Of a stretch of 64,000 nt of DNA, positions 34,621-47,063 are shown piece after piece. This DNA is from Posidonia oceanica (Eukaryota; Streptophyta; Magnoliopsida; Alismatales; Posidoniaceae). Under the pieces are notes generated by a model. The model was not told the DNA's origin. It was given only the letters and a program-made list of their open reading frames with translations, and made no database searches. Location of the stretch: the NCBI GenBank assembly GCA_037176725.1, contig JAZBRS010000029.1, positions 128,435,001 to 128,499,000 on the forward strand, given 5' to 3'. Positions within the stretch are counted from its first letter, which is position 1; each line of letters begins with the position of its first letter. The translations under genes and the position numbers were made by a program.

Positions 34621-37600
34621 ACCAGTCTCATCCATGCCCGTATCATCCTCCTCTCCATAAGCAATAAGTTCCGAAAGGATCTCTTTTTCAAAGGAAGGAC
34701 TTGTGATGTCGAAAGAGTGCATGTGTTCCGCTGCTTGGCCCTAGTGACGCTTCAGGATGGTCACGCTTACTCTAGTGTTCTTGTAGCCTCGGTGCGCGAC
34801 CTCCATCCCAGCAACTCCTTCTGCTGTTTGCTCTGGCCTGACTGGTTCTGCTGAGCGCTCTGCTGATACTGCTGAGGGCCTAGCCGATTCTGCTGTTGAT
34901 GCTGCTGACTGTTCTGCTGCTGAGGCTTTCTGCTCTGTTACTGCTGCTGCATGAACTGCTGATGCTTCCCCCTCTGGGTCTTCTAGTGTGCTTGTGGAGG
35001 GTATGCCGGACCGGCGGCTGATTTGGGCATTGCCGCTTGTTATGCTGCTCAAATGAGGCATGTGTTGCACAAACCACCTAGACCCGCCTTCTGATCGGAG
35101 AGTAATGAGTTCATCTGGTCTAGGGGAGTCCGGCGCTGCTGAGTCTTCTTCCAGGACCATGATAGAGGCATGGTCTTCTTGCAGAGGAGGGTCCGTAACC
35201 ACGGCTTTCCCTTTCCTTTCTGCGGCTTGATGCTCTGCCAGGTCTTCTGCTATCGACTTGATCTGTTCTTGATAGAGTAGCTCTAAGTCGGACATCCAAG
35301 AATCGACCTGGGCTTCTATCGCCACTCCTTCTTCCTCGTCCGAGGGGGAGTCGACGTAGTAGGCGCCGGGGGCCTGCGGCACTGGCCCGGCTGCAAGACA
35401 GATTGCTGCCCTGGGAATCTGCATGATCTGGTTCGCAGGCGCGTCCGATGGCGGCAACTCTGATGTAGAAGGCCCGAATAGACAGGTCAGCGGTGCCATA
35501 GATGGATATGCTGCCAGGGTCACTGTTGGAGAGTAAGCAGGGGTGCTCTTCAAAGGGCTCAAGGGCCCGGAGAGTGTAGTGCTCAGTTGGCCTTTTATAT
35601 CGGGCCGTAACTGAGAGAGTGCAGCCTCTGATGCCATGGGGTCTTGCCATGAGAGCTGCTGCTGGTTGTCAGGAGGATGCGAAGCGGACTGCGCCTGCTG
35701 CATTCCTGGAGATGTGGATGCTGGAGCGGGCTAGGCCGCGCTGTTGACTGTATTGATTAACTGCCCCTCCAGAGATAGGGACAGTGGCACTGATGTAACT
35801 GTGACCGCTAGTAGCATGCTTGATTCTGCCAGAAGGAGTGTCTCTAACTCCTGCACTGCTGCTGTCTGTACTTGGGAAGCTGATGTGGCTGCAAGAGAGT
35901 GGGAACTTGCCAGTTCTGCCACAGGGCCTGCTGAGCTGCCTGCTGTTTCTGCCAGAGGAAGAGCTGAATAGATTGACTGTGTGGCCTCTACTATGATCAC
36001 TGTTTCTGCTGTGCTAGTTGGGACTGCCTCTGTTGTGCCAGACTGCTCCTCATCCGAGTAGTAGTCCTCAACACACACCCAATCCTCTGTCGGTACCATG
36101 TCTTGATCGTCGTTCGATCCCAGGGTTCCTGCACTGGTAAAGTTAGTGAGGTCTCTGGGAATGGCTGATTCTGGATTGTTGAGCTGAGAGCAGTGATCTT
36201 CGTTGGTCTTGGACTCGTAGCCGAGGCCTTCAGATTTCCTTCGCTCCACTGCTACGATCGACTCTGCGATCCCCTGGCCGTGACGCTCGAGTGGCGTACC
36301 CTTTATGTAACACCAATTGTGACATACATTCTCGACCATTCGGAAGGGGTTGCTGTGAACGGTCAAGGAGTTGACACGTTCAAGATCAGGAATGAAGTTA
36401 ACCGGCTCACACCGATTAACGCGATATAGGGCTTCAGAAGTCTCGGGGTCAAACGGGATAGATTGCGACGACACGGGGGAGACTGCCTCGATCCGCTCCT
36501 TCTCAAAGTTCTCCGCCATGACGACAATGACATCGTCGCCGTGACGGTACTTTATCATTCGATGGAGGGTCGAAGGAAGGACCTGATGCTTGTGGAGCCA
36601 AGGGCGCCCAAGCAGAAGGTTGAAGTTCGGCTGCAAGTCGACGACATAGAACTCTACGTCGAAGACAACCGGGCCAATAGCGAGAGGAATAATCAGGACC
36701 CCTAGAGCGTCATGGTGAGTGTTGTCAAAGGCTGTCATTCCCTTCACGGCTGGCGTGATGTCCTCGGCTTTGAATCCGAGCTTGGTTGCAGTACGCAAGG
36801 GGCAAACGTTAAGGCCTAACCCATTATCAACCAGTGTTAGGGGAATGTGAAAGTTTTTGAACTGCACCGTGACGAATAGGGGCTGGTTGTGATTAATCCC
36901 CGCCGGAGGCAGCTCATCACTCGTAAAAGAGATGACCTGGGGCTCCGCAATCAACCCAACCATGCTCTCCAAGGCTGAAGGCTCAATGGACTGGGACACA
37001 CGGGCAGCCTGGAACACGCGAAGAAAAGCCTCGCGGTGTTCGGCAGAGGTGTGGATCAAGTCCCAGATAGAAATGTCGGCTTTGACCTTCTTAAGCTGGG
37101 AGGTTAGGTCGGCTTTAGGTTGGCTCTTTTTGGCAAGGGGAGGGGTGATTCTAGCAGGTTCTAAGGGGGTAGTGGCAGGAAGCTGGGTTACTACAGGCTG
37201 GGTAGGGATTTGGCTAGCTACAAGTTGGTCTGGAGTTGGATCTACTATGGGTTGGCTAGAGGGTGGGGGCATAACAGGTCTAGGGTGAGTTGGCCTAATT
37301 GCCGGTGTTGGGGGCCTGTAAACCCTCCCCGATCGTGTTACTTCCGCGCACATTTCTGTGGCGTAGCTGTAAGGGACGCGATGGGTGTCCAGGGTCAAAT
37401 TAATGACGACTGGAGCACGTGCTGCGAGCACAGGAGGGGTTACAGGGGGACCTATTGGATGCTGAGGTCTGTCTAGAGGGTATGGTTGTTGGGGTGGGAA
37501 GGCTGGGGCAGGTTGAGGTCTGCCTAGAAGGTGTAGCTGAGGTCGCCCTAAGAGGTGGATGGGGGAACTAGGCTGGGCCCTAGCTAGAAGGTGCACAGGG

Positions 37601-37659
37601 GAATGAGTCTGGGGAAGCACGGTGGGAGGCGCGAGAGGGCGCTCCGGCCTGGCACGCGG
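34621..37659 (-). pseudogene. Protease and linker of element C (in-frame stops)
   Basis: Continues the gag frame after the TGA at 37660. In the first open block (37620-35731) the protease has D265-N266-G267 (LVDNGLGLNVCPL), a D-N-G variant as in related elements, then LLLGRPWLHKHQ at 335-346. A G-patch-like segment spans about 430-470 (RHGQGIAES, GLGYES). Upstream is a repeated LLGRPQ Pro-rich part and a conserved KKVKADISIWDLIH segment. TAG at 35731-35733 separates an acidic Ala/Ser-rich linker (35703-34741), and TAG at 34741-34743 comes before the last 40 codons. There are no frameshifts. Confidence 0.85.
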
Positions 37660-40038
37660 TCAGATCAAGTGAATTCCCGACTCGGAGCCGGCAACCGCCG
37701 CGAGATAGAGACTGACTGGGAAGGGCTCAGAGATATCAGAGATGAGATCAGAAGGGTCTACCACAGAGGTAGCAGGCCCAGAAGGAAAGACAGAGTGGAT
37801 GCCTGAGGTTCCCGCCCCTCCCGGATAAGAGTGCTCCAGTAAGGGTTGGTGGGTGATGCCAAAATGAGGGGGAACAGCTGAGTGTGCAGATGCATGAGTG
37901 TGTGCTTGAGTGGATGCCTCGTGCGTGTCGATCACAATCGTTCCCGATTCGATCAAGTCCTGAATAGCGTTCCGCAGGGAGAAGCAATTGTCCGTCGAAT
38001 GCCCGACACTTCGATGGAAATTGCAGAAGAGGTCCGACCTAAACCAATGCGGCAGAGGACTTGGTGGCGGACGAACCTCCGGGAACTTCAGGAGCGATGC
38101 AACCTTTGGCAAGATGACCGTGAGCGGTTCCACCAGTGGGGCGAATCTCCGCTTCTCAATGGGTGGCCTTCTTTGCCTTTGGTATGAGCCTTGCTGAACC
38201 GGTGCGGCAGGATAAACCGGTCTAGCGGTGGTAGTGATGTGTGGTGTGTGTGGATTCCTAGGTGCAGGAGAGTACACCACCTGAGCTGGGGCAGGCCGGG
38301 ATGGCAAGCGAACAGGCACAGCAGGGGAGTCGACGAATGCAACAGCGGGTTTCGGCGAATCCTTCCTCTTCGGGCGGTTGTTGCTGCTGCCGCTGTTGTT
38401 GTTGTTGGAGGCGCTGCTGTTGGCACTGTTACTACTGATCACTGCCTGCTTAGCGAACGCAGAGAGAGCTGGGAAGTTGCCACTCCGCAAAGAACTCTCC
38501 ACGCGCGCTCCAGCTCTGATGAGTGCCGCAAAGGTAGTGACTGGTTGGATGCTAAGCAGAGCTCCGAGAGACGGCTGCGCCCCTTTGATAACGATCTCGA
38601 TAGACTCCTCGTCAGAGGGTCTATCTCGAACCTGAGAGGCAAGGGCGCGCCAGCGGCCGACGTACTCCCCGAACGGCTCGCCAGAATTCTGCTTGATTGC
38701 GATCAAGTCCGCCCTCTTTGGGACCAGATCGAGGTTGAAGGAGTACTGTTCCAGGAACGCCTGACTGAGGTCGTTCCAAGTCTTGATGGCTGACATGTCA
38801 AGTGATGTAAACCACTTGAGTGCCGGCCCGGTCAAACTCTTCTGGAATAGGCGGATCAGCAACCTCTCGTCAGCCTGAAGCTGAGCGAGATCACCGCAAT
38901 ACGCCTTCAAGTGTGCTACGGGGCAGCCTCTACCATTATACTTCTCGAAGTCTGGGATCTTAAACTTCGGAGGAAGTACCGCCTCTGGAAAGCAGCAGAG
39001 GTCCTGGAATTGGTAGGTCTGGTGCTCAGTACCCTGCACTAGTCGTAGTGCCTTCTCCAAGACGTCCATCCGGTTATTGATGGGGTCTGGGATTGCTGCT
39101 GTAGGAGAGGGATTAGCAGGGGTAGCGAGCGCATACGCCGAATGGGTCGCACCTAAGTGCTCCTCCGGATCTACCATAGCGTCGCCTGGTGGAGCGACGG
39201 GATGGCCGGCGTATCCGTGCTGGGGGACTGTGTATGCAGGAGTGTATGCAGGATGCTGGACCTGGTGCAGAGGAGAAGAGTAGATGCCATGCTGTGCTGT
39301 GATAGGGGTAGGATGACGGAGCACCAGTTGCTGTACAGGCGGGGTGCCAGACAACGAGCCAGTGAGGTACTGGGCTCCAGCCGGTCCAAAAGACTGACCA
39401 CCAGAGGGAAGTGGAGCATGCTGTGCTAAGTGTTGTGCAGCAGGAGGCGGTAAACGGGCCCCCATCGTCGGAACCGTGAGCAGTTGAGACGATGGTCGAG
39501 GCGGAGGTGTGGAGGTCGATGCATGGAATGCAGGAACTGGCCTCAGAGGAACCTCAGGAACGACAGGAATAGAAGAAGGACGAACTGATAGAGCCATGCC
39601 CTGCAGTTTCTGGGCAAGCTCCATCAGGTGCTGGTACTGCGCCTCGGGCGTCTCGCCTGTGGGGACGCTGAAGTGCAGTGCCAGCGAAGGCTGGGAAACA
39701 AGTGGCACGGACACAGACTGTCCGGGAGGGAAGGATTCTACAGCAAGGGTCGCAGCGACGGTGGAAGGGATGTCGAAAGCGACGTATCCCTGGGATGGAG
39801 GGGGCAGTGGCGTCTCCGAAACGCGAGTAACGGTCGTCAAGATGGATTCGGCGACCGGATCCGGAGGAAGAGATGCTTGCCACTATCCCGGGACGTACTG
39901 AGAACCTAGAGACGTCAGGGGAGGAAACCCTGGCGTCGGAGGGGGAACAAGGGGGACAGAAGGAGCAACCGGAGGGGCCGGAATGGAAACACCCTCCGTG
40001 ACAGGAGTGAAAAGAGGCTCATTAACGTACTGGGCCAT
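37660..40038 (-). pseudogene. gag of element C (one internal stop)
   Basis: The start MAQYVNEPLFTPVTEG at 40038 is chosen because B begins gag with a matching sequence. TAG at 39883-39885 breaks the frame after 51 codons; a 726-codon open block then runs 39840-37660. Numbering in that block: Pro-rich 85-250; Gag domain about 290-420 (KIPDFEKYNGRGCP, LFQKSLTGPALKWFT, FLEQYSFNLDLVPK); Asn/Ser-rich basic linker 465-500; CNFHRSVGHSTDNC at 606-619, the Tat zinc-knuckle-like motif. The block ends at TGA 37660, where B has Arg, consistent with CGA to TGA. Confidence 0.88.
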
Positions 40039-41347
40039 TGCTGACCTAGATCGCGTGAGAATAGGGCTGCGACGAGTGTTCAAGCGGTGAGTCCTAAGTG
40101 GAGCTATCTTCACAAATGTGGATAGCTCAGAGGGGGAATGGTCGCGAATGAAGTCGCAAAAGGGGTGTCAACGGGGGTCGGTACTCGAGTTCTGGCAAAG
40201 GGAAACTCGCTATACCGATCACGCTGACACAACAGAAGGAAATTAGGGGTTAGAAACTATAAGATGAATGCAAATGAGTTAGTTAAATGGCATGAATGAT
40301 ATGCATGCTTTCTAGTATGCCCCCTTACCTAACTAGTGTGTCCTAGTAAGGTAATCTACTTCGGGTATCCCTGGGTGTACGGGTCACCGACTCAGGTCAG
40401 AAAAAGTAGGTCCCCTGTCTAACTCCCGGCCCAAAGCTCAGGAAATGACAGGGTGGTGCGTTGGTGGCCTCTACCCCGCCAAAGCGTGGGTGGTACCCTC
40501 TACTAACACCGACACGACCCCCGGACAATGAGGGGACAGACCGACTAACTCGTGCCACGCCCAAAGCGGTGGAACAAGAAGCCGGGACCGTCCTTCGCAG
40601 ACTAATAGGTGGACTCAGATGAGAAGAATGCATGCCCTATATGATGCTTATGCAAATGCTTAAAGTCTTTTATCTTGCGTATTTTATTAACCAGAGGGAG
40701 TGAAGGATTGTTCAGAGTCTCTAGTTGCTCCTAGGAGTTCTTTTTACTTGCTGTTTTTAGTTAACCATGGGGAGAGCAAACAAGTCTCTACTATCCTAGG
40801 CATGGCATGTGCGAAAGGGAAGAAAATCAGTCAAGCATGGCAGGCAGACGATCATACAACACAACAAAAAGCAAGTGCATGGCATGTACAGGTGTTTGTG
40901 AGCATAATGGTGAAGAAAAACATTCATCAAGTCAAAAGGCATGTATGCAAGGCATGTGCGTGCGTAGTGACATAGCAAAGGTGTAAAAGAAGCATTCAAC
41001 ATTCAAAAAGCATGTATTGTTGCCATACAAGTATGTAGACATGCAATGTGCGATAACTAAAGCAGTAATAAGCAAGTAAGGCAAGGAAAATAAAGACAAG
41101 TAAGCTGTAAAGGAAGTAAGAGCATAAGCAAGACAATAAGTAAATAAACAAGCAGAGAAGCAAAGCCAAGCGAAAGGGAGCGCAAACCGAGACGAAAGAG
41201 GTGCAAAACCTAAGCAAAGTAGCCACAAAGCGACTTTCTAGGAGTTTGCACAGAAAAGTGAGCAAAGCAGGCAAAGAAGGCACACAAGACAGGCAAAACT
41301 GCGAAAACAGGCGAGCAAAAAGCCAGGAACGAAAGTCGGAGTCTAGC
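40039..41347 (-). other. 5' leader of element C
   Basis: Untranslated. In sense it begins with pyrimidine-rich text like the B leader and ends with a 3' splice-site-like CTTCTGTTGTGTCAG (last base at 40224), 185 bases before the gag ATG. The B leader has the equivalent site 180 bases before its ATG. Confidence 0.7.
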
Positions 41348-41366
41348 ATCCCCAGCAGAGTCGCCA
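41348..41366 (-). other. Primer binding site of element C
   Basis: In sense TGGCGACTCTGCTGGGGAT, one base after the LTR end (CTACA). It differs from the tRNA-Arg-complementary site by two adjacent bases (TG for CA). Confidence 0.75.
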
Positions 41367-41367
41367 C

Positions 41368-44300
41368 TGTAGCGATCCCGATCGGAATCAGGCTCGCTAT
41401 TTAGCGGCGATTGGATCCGAGGAAGAGGCTCGACTCGAAAACACTTGAAATCGAGGAGAAAAGAGAAAGATAAGACAAATCAGAGTCGCCACCATGTCTA
41501 TTGACGGGAGACAAGGAAAATCGGGGGAAATGCGTGAATTGACACGCAAAACCAAGCAAGCAATGCAAGGGAAAATAAATGCAAATACATGCAAAAGAGA
41601 TGACTCTAGCCTAGGATAAGGGCGGTATGGTCACTACGGGCCAAAAGACAGGGCAAAGACTCCTGTTACGTGCGGGCAAGGTGTTAGGCACCCCCGACAC
41701 GCCCGAGAATCGGTCTTTCTAGGCTTACGCTCGCATACGTAGGGAAATGCAGGATTGAATGCCTATGTGCCTATGAATGCCTAAATGAATGCTCAAGGTG
41801 TGCTCTAAGTGGAGAAATGCAGGGCAAGGAAGTAAACGTGCTATCTAAGTGCTCAGCTACGCTGTCTGTGTTCCGAACCGGGCGAAACCTGACTCGTGAG
41901 AACTCCAGGCAGTAAGCATCACAGCCCTATATGCAAATGCAGGCGGAAAAGCAAAACAATGGCAAAACCATGCAATGCAATCGACATGCAAGAGAAAACG
42001 GCGTAAAACACGCAAAACGAGGCAAAAAAACAAGAAAGCACGCAAAACGGTGCAAAAGAACGAAACCGGTGCACAAAACGGGCGAGAAAGCAAGGCGGCA
42101 CGCAAATCGGTGCAAAAGGCGATGACGGGCACGCAAAACTGTGCCAAAAACAGGGCGAGCGCGCAAAACGGCGCGAAGGACAAAGCAGGCACGCAAAACG
42201 GTGCCAAAGTGAGAGCGGGCACGCAAAACGGTGCCAAAAGCAGCGAGATAAAACCTCGGAAAAGCCGTGCGAATGCAAATGCAAGGAAAAGATTAGAAGC
42301 AATAAAAGGAGAAGCAGAACAACGCATGTGTGAGAACAGGCGCTATTCGGGGCCACACAGAGTAGGTGTGAAGACCTACAAAGGGGAGAGTGAGCAAACG
42401 GGGGGATTACCACCTCTTTTGCGACCATTTCCCACTAAACCGTTCCACGGTGTGTCTCGCATGCTGCCCAAAGCTCGCGATGCGATCGGATCGTGGAAAA
42501 GGGGGAAGAAAGTCACATTAAGTGGTGAATCCAGGGAAAACACAACACAAAGTCCACAGGGAAACGCGAAATAGGGATCTGAGTTGATAGACAAGAAGAA
42601 GAGGCCCTATTCTACATGCTCAAAGAGACAGAAATCGAAAACGAGGAAAACTATGCAAATGGCATGCAAATGAGTGCAATGCAGAGGTTCAGGAGGACAT
42701 ACCTGGAAATCCGGGAGCCTGATCTGAGATCTGTCTGGTCCATGCTGAAGAGCGCTTTGCTGCGGTCGCCTGGGCAGCTTACTTGAGAAGATCCAACGGC
42801 CGGATCGGAAGATATCGCAGCTTCAAGGCAGGAAGGCCAGAACAGGGGAGAAGAGCAGATCTAGGTGTTCAGGAGGTCCTAGGGGTGTGTAAAAGGTCCT
42901 CCCAAGTGAAGGGGAGGTAAAAGTGCTTAGTGTGTGCAAAAGGATGCTAAAATGCAAGGCTAAATGAATGCAGAATGCATGCACAAGCAAGAAGAAACAA
43001 GGGGAACAAACTTGGAAAAGACAGGAGTTCAAAAGCATTTTTGGAAAAGAAAAGGGGCTAAAACGCAAATTTTCACAAAAGATGGGGTCCACAGAGAAGG
43101 GTTTTGAAAACAGGAGAGGGCAGAGGGTTATTTTGCAAAAGACTGGGTTCAGAAAGCTTATTTGAAAAGAGGGTATGCATTGGAAGAAGTTTTGAAAACA
43201 AAAAGAAATCAGAGTGCAATTTTGGAAAAAAACTAGGGTCTAAAGTGCAAATTTTCCAGAAAACTAGGTTCTGGGGAGTCTGGGAATGCAAGTGGAGGGT
43301 CTACATGCAATTTTGTAAGCATAGGAGCTAAGATGCAACTTTAGGGGCAAAACAGTCTTTTTACATGGTTTTTAAAGGATGCAAGGACCTATGTGTGATT
43401 TTTGAATTATGCAGGGGTCAAATATGCAATTTTGTATGGTAAACATGCTCTGAAAACACTGATAAAGGACTGATGTGCAATTTCTGGAAAAAACAGGGGC
43501 CAAAATGCAATGCAGTAAGCAAAAATGCATGCAGATGGTTACTGTCCATTTAAAATGGACCTAAATGCAAATGTGCAAAAACAGGAGGCAAAATATGCAA
43601 TGCAGTATGCAAAAATTAAAAATAATACCTAAGTTACTACAGTGCATGGATCTAAAGGTAAAATCAGAAACTTACAGGGATGCAGAATGCAATTTCATAT
43701 GGTAAAATGCATGCAATTAAATGAACTGATTTAGGGCAGGACTTATATGCAAAAATAAAAAATAGAGGGGCTAAAATGCAAAATAATACAACAGCACAGC
43801 ACAGTAACAGGACTAGAAAGAAAATACTGAAAAGCATGAATAAAAGCTGCAATTTAGCATGGTTTTTAATTAAAAACTAAGCATATTAAAGGGACAGAGG
43901 ACTGAAACGCAAAAATTAAAAAACTTAAGGCAAACATGCAATATCTGCACAGAAATCTTATAACTAAGAAAATAAATGCACAGTGATTTGCCAGCGGTGG
44001 CTGGCACTGTAGCAGTGAGCCACCGGCGCTCACCACCGCCGACACAGGGGGCTTGGGGAGGCGCGAGACGGCGGAGGACGTAGCCGGCGACCGTGCGGAG
44101 CTCTGGGAATCGTCGAGAGTCCGTTCTGCTGGGCGGAGCATCCGGAAATCAGGGGACCGGCACTGGAGAAGACGGGAAGACCGGTGAGCTGCAGGAGCGT
44201 CTGGAGGGCTTGGAGGCTTACTTCTAAGGGGTTGAGAAGCAACAGGGGGAGAAGAGGGAGCTGAGGGCGTGAAGAAATACCTGGCTCCGCGCCTGGAACA

Positions 44301-47063
44301 TGCTCACGACCTCAGCAGTATCGGGGCTGGCCGGCGAAGTTCGTGCGGTTGCAGCGGCGACTGTCGGGCGCTCGCGGAGGTTGGGGCTGGCTCAGAGCAA
44401 GCTTCCGGTGCTTCCCAGACGTCCGGACGCGAGCTCCGAAGCTCGGGCAGCGATTCGGCACTTTTTGGGTTCAGCAGAGTGACTGGAGGTGGGGGGGAGC
44501 GTTGTTGCTCGTCTGGTTGGATGGAACCCTCCGGGAGGTAGCTGGAGGTCCGGGAAGTGATTTTGGATGGTTGGTTTGCTGTTCTGGAGAGTGTAGAGGG
44601 AGATTGAAGGTGGGTTTGATTTCTGGTCCGGAGGAGGGGTAAGTGTTTGTTGTGGAGATTTCGGTCTGTGGTGAGCAAGAGGGCTGAAGGTCAGGTGTTT
44701 TGGGAAGGTGGATGTCTGGTGATTATCTGGGTGGAGTTTGGTGGGAAGCAGCGAGCTGTGGTGGAGGGAATTGTGGGAGGATCGGTGTTGGGTTGCAGGT
44801 GGAGTTTCAGGTGGATTTCTGGGGTGGTTTCAGTGGTGAAAAGGCAGTGGGATGGCGGGAGATGAAGGTTGGTAGTTGGGTGAGATTGGGGAAGCAACTG
44901 GGAGGAGTGTGGTGGCTTGAGGTGGGTCTGGCTTGCTGGAAAGGGAAGAGGAAGGTTTGCTGCGGATTTTAGCAGAGGAAGGGGAGGGAACTGCTGAAGG
45001 GAGGCTGGAGAATTGGAGGCTCTCTCCGGGATGCTGAAGACTCTCTCAGGCTCTCTCTTCTGCTCTCTCTTCTCTCTGGAATTGGAAGATGAAGAGGAGA
45101 AGGAGGAGGTCGCACAGGTGGGGAGAAAGCTCTGAATTCTGGTTTGGGATTGCTCTCTCAGGATTTTTCGATCGCTCGCTCGGATTGCCAACTGAAGAAG
45201 ATGCTCTGAAGGAGTGAATGGAAGCTTATATGAGGAGGAGGTGGCTGCTGGCGCGCTGCTGAATTTCAAATTCCACCGGCGGCCACTGCAGCAGACAAGA
45301 GATGGCGAGGCGACCGGCATTGAAAGCCTCCGGAATTAGTGCTGAGATGGAAGAGAGGCGGCGAGCTGCTGTAGGCTGAAAAGATGGAAGCTCGAATTTC
45401 AAATGGAGGAGGGAATACTGCAGCAGCTGCTCGCGGGAGGAGAAAACCGGTGGAAAACACAGAAGGTTGAGGAAGAAGAAGGAAGAAGGAGGTCGGACTG
45501 TGGGCCAAAAAGAAAAAGAAAAGAAATAAGGAGAAGGGGGGAAACGGGCTGACGGGCCCAGTAAGGAAAAAAGGAAATAAAAATAAGAAGGAAGAAAGAA
45601 GGAGAGGGAAAAGAAGAGAAATAAAATAGGGAAAAATAAATAAAAAATAAGTAAAAATACCAGAAAGGTTGTGATGTAGATTAGGATTTTAATTAAATTT
45701 TTTAATGGCCATTTTGGGTTGATTAATGTGTTTTGGGCTTGATTAGGGTTTTAGGGTTTTGGTTTTGCTTTTAATTGGTTTTCACTTGATTAAATGTTTG
45801 TTAAACCTTGTTTTAAATTGTTTTAAAAATTGTGTTTCCCTTGTTAGATACTCAGGACATTGATTAGGATTTTTTTAGGATTTATTTTCGTATTAATCAG
45901 GATTGGTTTTAGGTTTTTAAGTCTTAGTCTTCTTAGGGTTTTTTCTTTCTTAAGTCTTTTAAATTATGCTTTGATTTTTACTTGAGATTTTTTTAGTTAG
46001 ATTTTTCTGGTTTGATAGGGTGTTTTTAAATCTTTTAAGTGTGTTTTTCTTTTCCCTTTTTTAATTAAGTTTTTATGTTGTTCTTCTTATGTTTATTAGG
46101 TTAAGTCTTTTGCTTCTTTAATTACTTGTTTTAGTGTTTGTTTTTTAATTCTTCTTTTTAGGTTTTGTTTTTTAATTCTTTTGATGGGGTTTTTACTTTT
46201 GGTAGGTTTTGGTTTTATTTTAGTTTTTTCCTTGATTTTTCAGTGTTTTCTTTTGATTTGTTTTGCATTTTTTTGCTTACATGCTTGGTTTTCCTTTTAG
46301 TTTGATTTAGTTAAGTTTAGGTTTTTAATTGCTTGTTTAATGTTTTTTAATTGTTTTTCTTAGGGTTCTGATTTGTTTCTTTTATATTTTGGGGTTTTAC
46401 AGATTTTTAGGGGTTTTCATGGATTTTTGCAAAAGAGGGCAAAGGAAAAGGGAAGGAAGAAGGAAAAGGGAAAAAGAGGGAAATAAAAGGAAAAGAGATG
46501 GGTTGGAGAGAAATGATTTTTAAAATTCAGGAAAAAGGCTAAAAATAAAGTAAAAATAGGAATAAGGTAGAGAAGGGATAGAAGTACAAAGGGGGCCCAC
46601 AGCCAGGCCAGAAAAGGGGATGAAAAGAGAGATGATAATCAGGAGAGAGAGAGGAGAGAGAAAATGATAATCCCGGAGAGAGAAAAGGATAATTTGGATG
46701 AAAGGGGGTCTTAAGGGTTTTGGAATGAGGTGAAAATTGGTGAGTGGGCAGTCTAGGATTTGAGGTGTTGGTTCTGAGGTTTTGGTTTGATTCTAAAAAG
46801 GTTTTGGAGGGGTTTTAAGGTGTAGAAAAAGGAGAGTTTTGCCTAGGTTTTCTAGGGTTTTTGGGAATGGTCTAGGTTTGGAAATTTCTAGGTTCTTGGG
46901 TAGGCTTGTTAAATGGGTGTTGGTGGGTTTTCCTATGGGTTTTGGTCAAGATGGGCTGATTTAGGAGGGTAAAGAAGAGGATTAGGGTTTGGGTTTGGGT
47001 TTGAGTCCAGCAATCGCCAGGAGGGCTCCAAGGATCCAAGCCTGCCAAGATGGGGTGTCAACA
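41368..47063 (-). repeat. 5' LTR of element C
   Basis: 5,696 bp, sense TGTTGACACC...CGCTACA, nearly identical to 20103-25813. It keeps the proper TG terminus. ORFs such as the 209-codon frame at 45320-44691 recur in both LTRs because these are recent copies. The TATA-like ATATAAG is at 45225-45231. Confidence 0.96.

Larger units (their letters stand above)
20103..47063 (-). mobile_element. Element C: 27-kb Tat-type Gypsy element nested in B
   Basis: In sense (- strand): 5' LTR 47063-41368, PBS 41366-41348, leader, gag-pro-pol 40038-31267, spacer, DUF7745-like ORF 29759-28557, repeat arrays 28250-26360, PPT 25826-25814, 3' LTR 25813-20103. Ends are TG...CA in inverted form, and the CCATG duplication is exact. 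The two LTRs are nearly identical over 5.7 kb, apart from a 15-bp indel near 20295 and scattered substitutions, so the insertion is young. Its gag-pol is the closest relative of B in the window, yet most LTR sequence differs, so these are two subfamilies. Confidence 0.97.

Noticed and set aside
44691..45320. 209-codon ORF present identically in both C LTRs (also 23441-24070)
   Set aside because: Identity follows from the LTRs being recent copies. Composition is Ser/Pro-rich translation of a GC-rich leader, with no domain.
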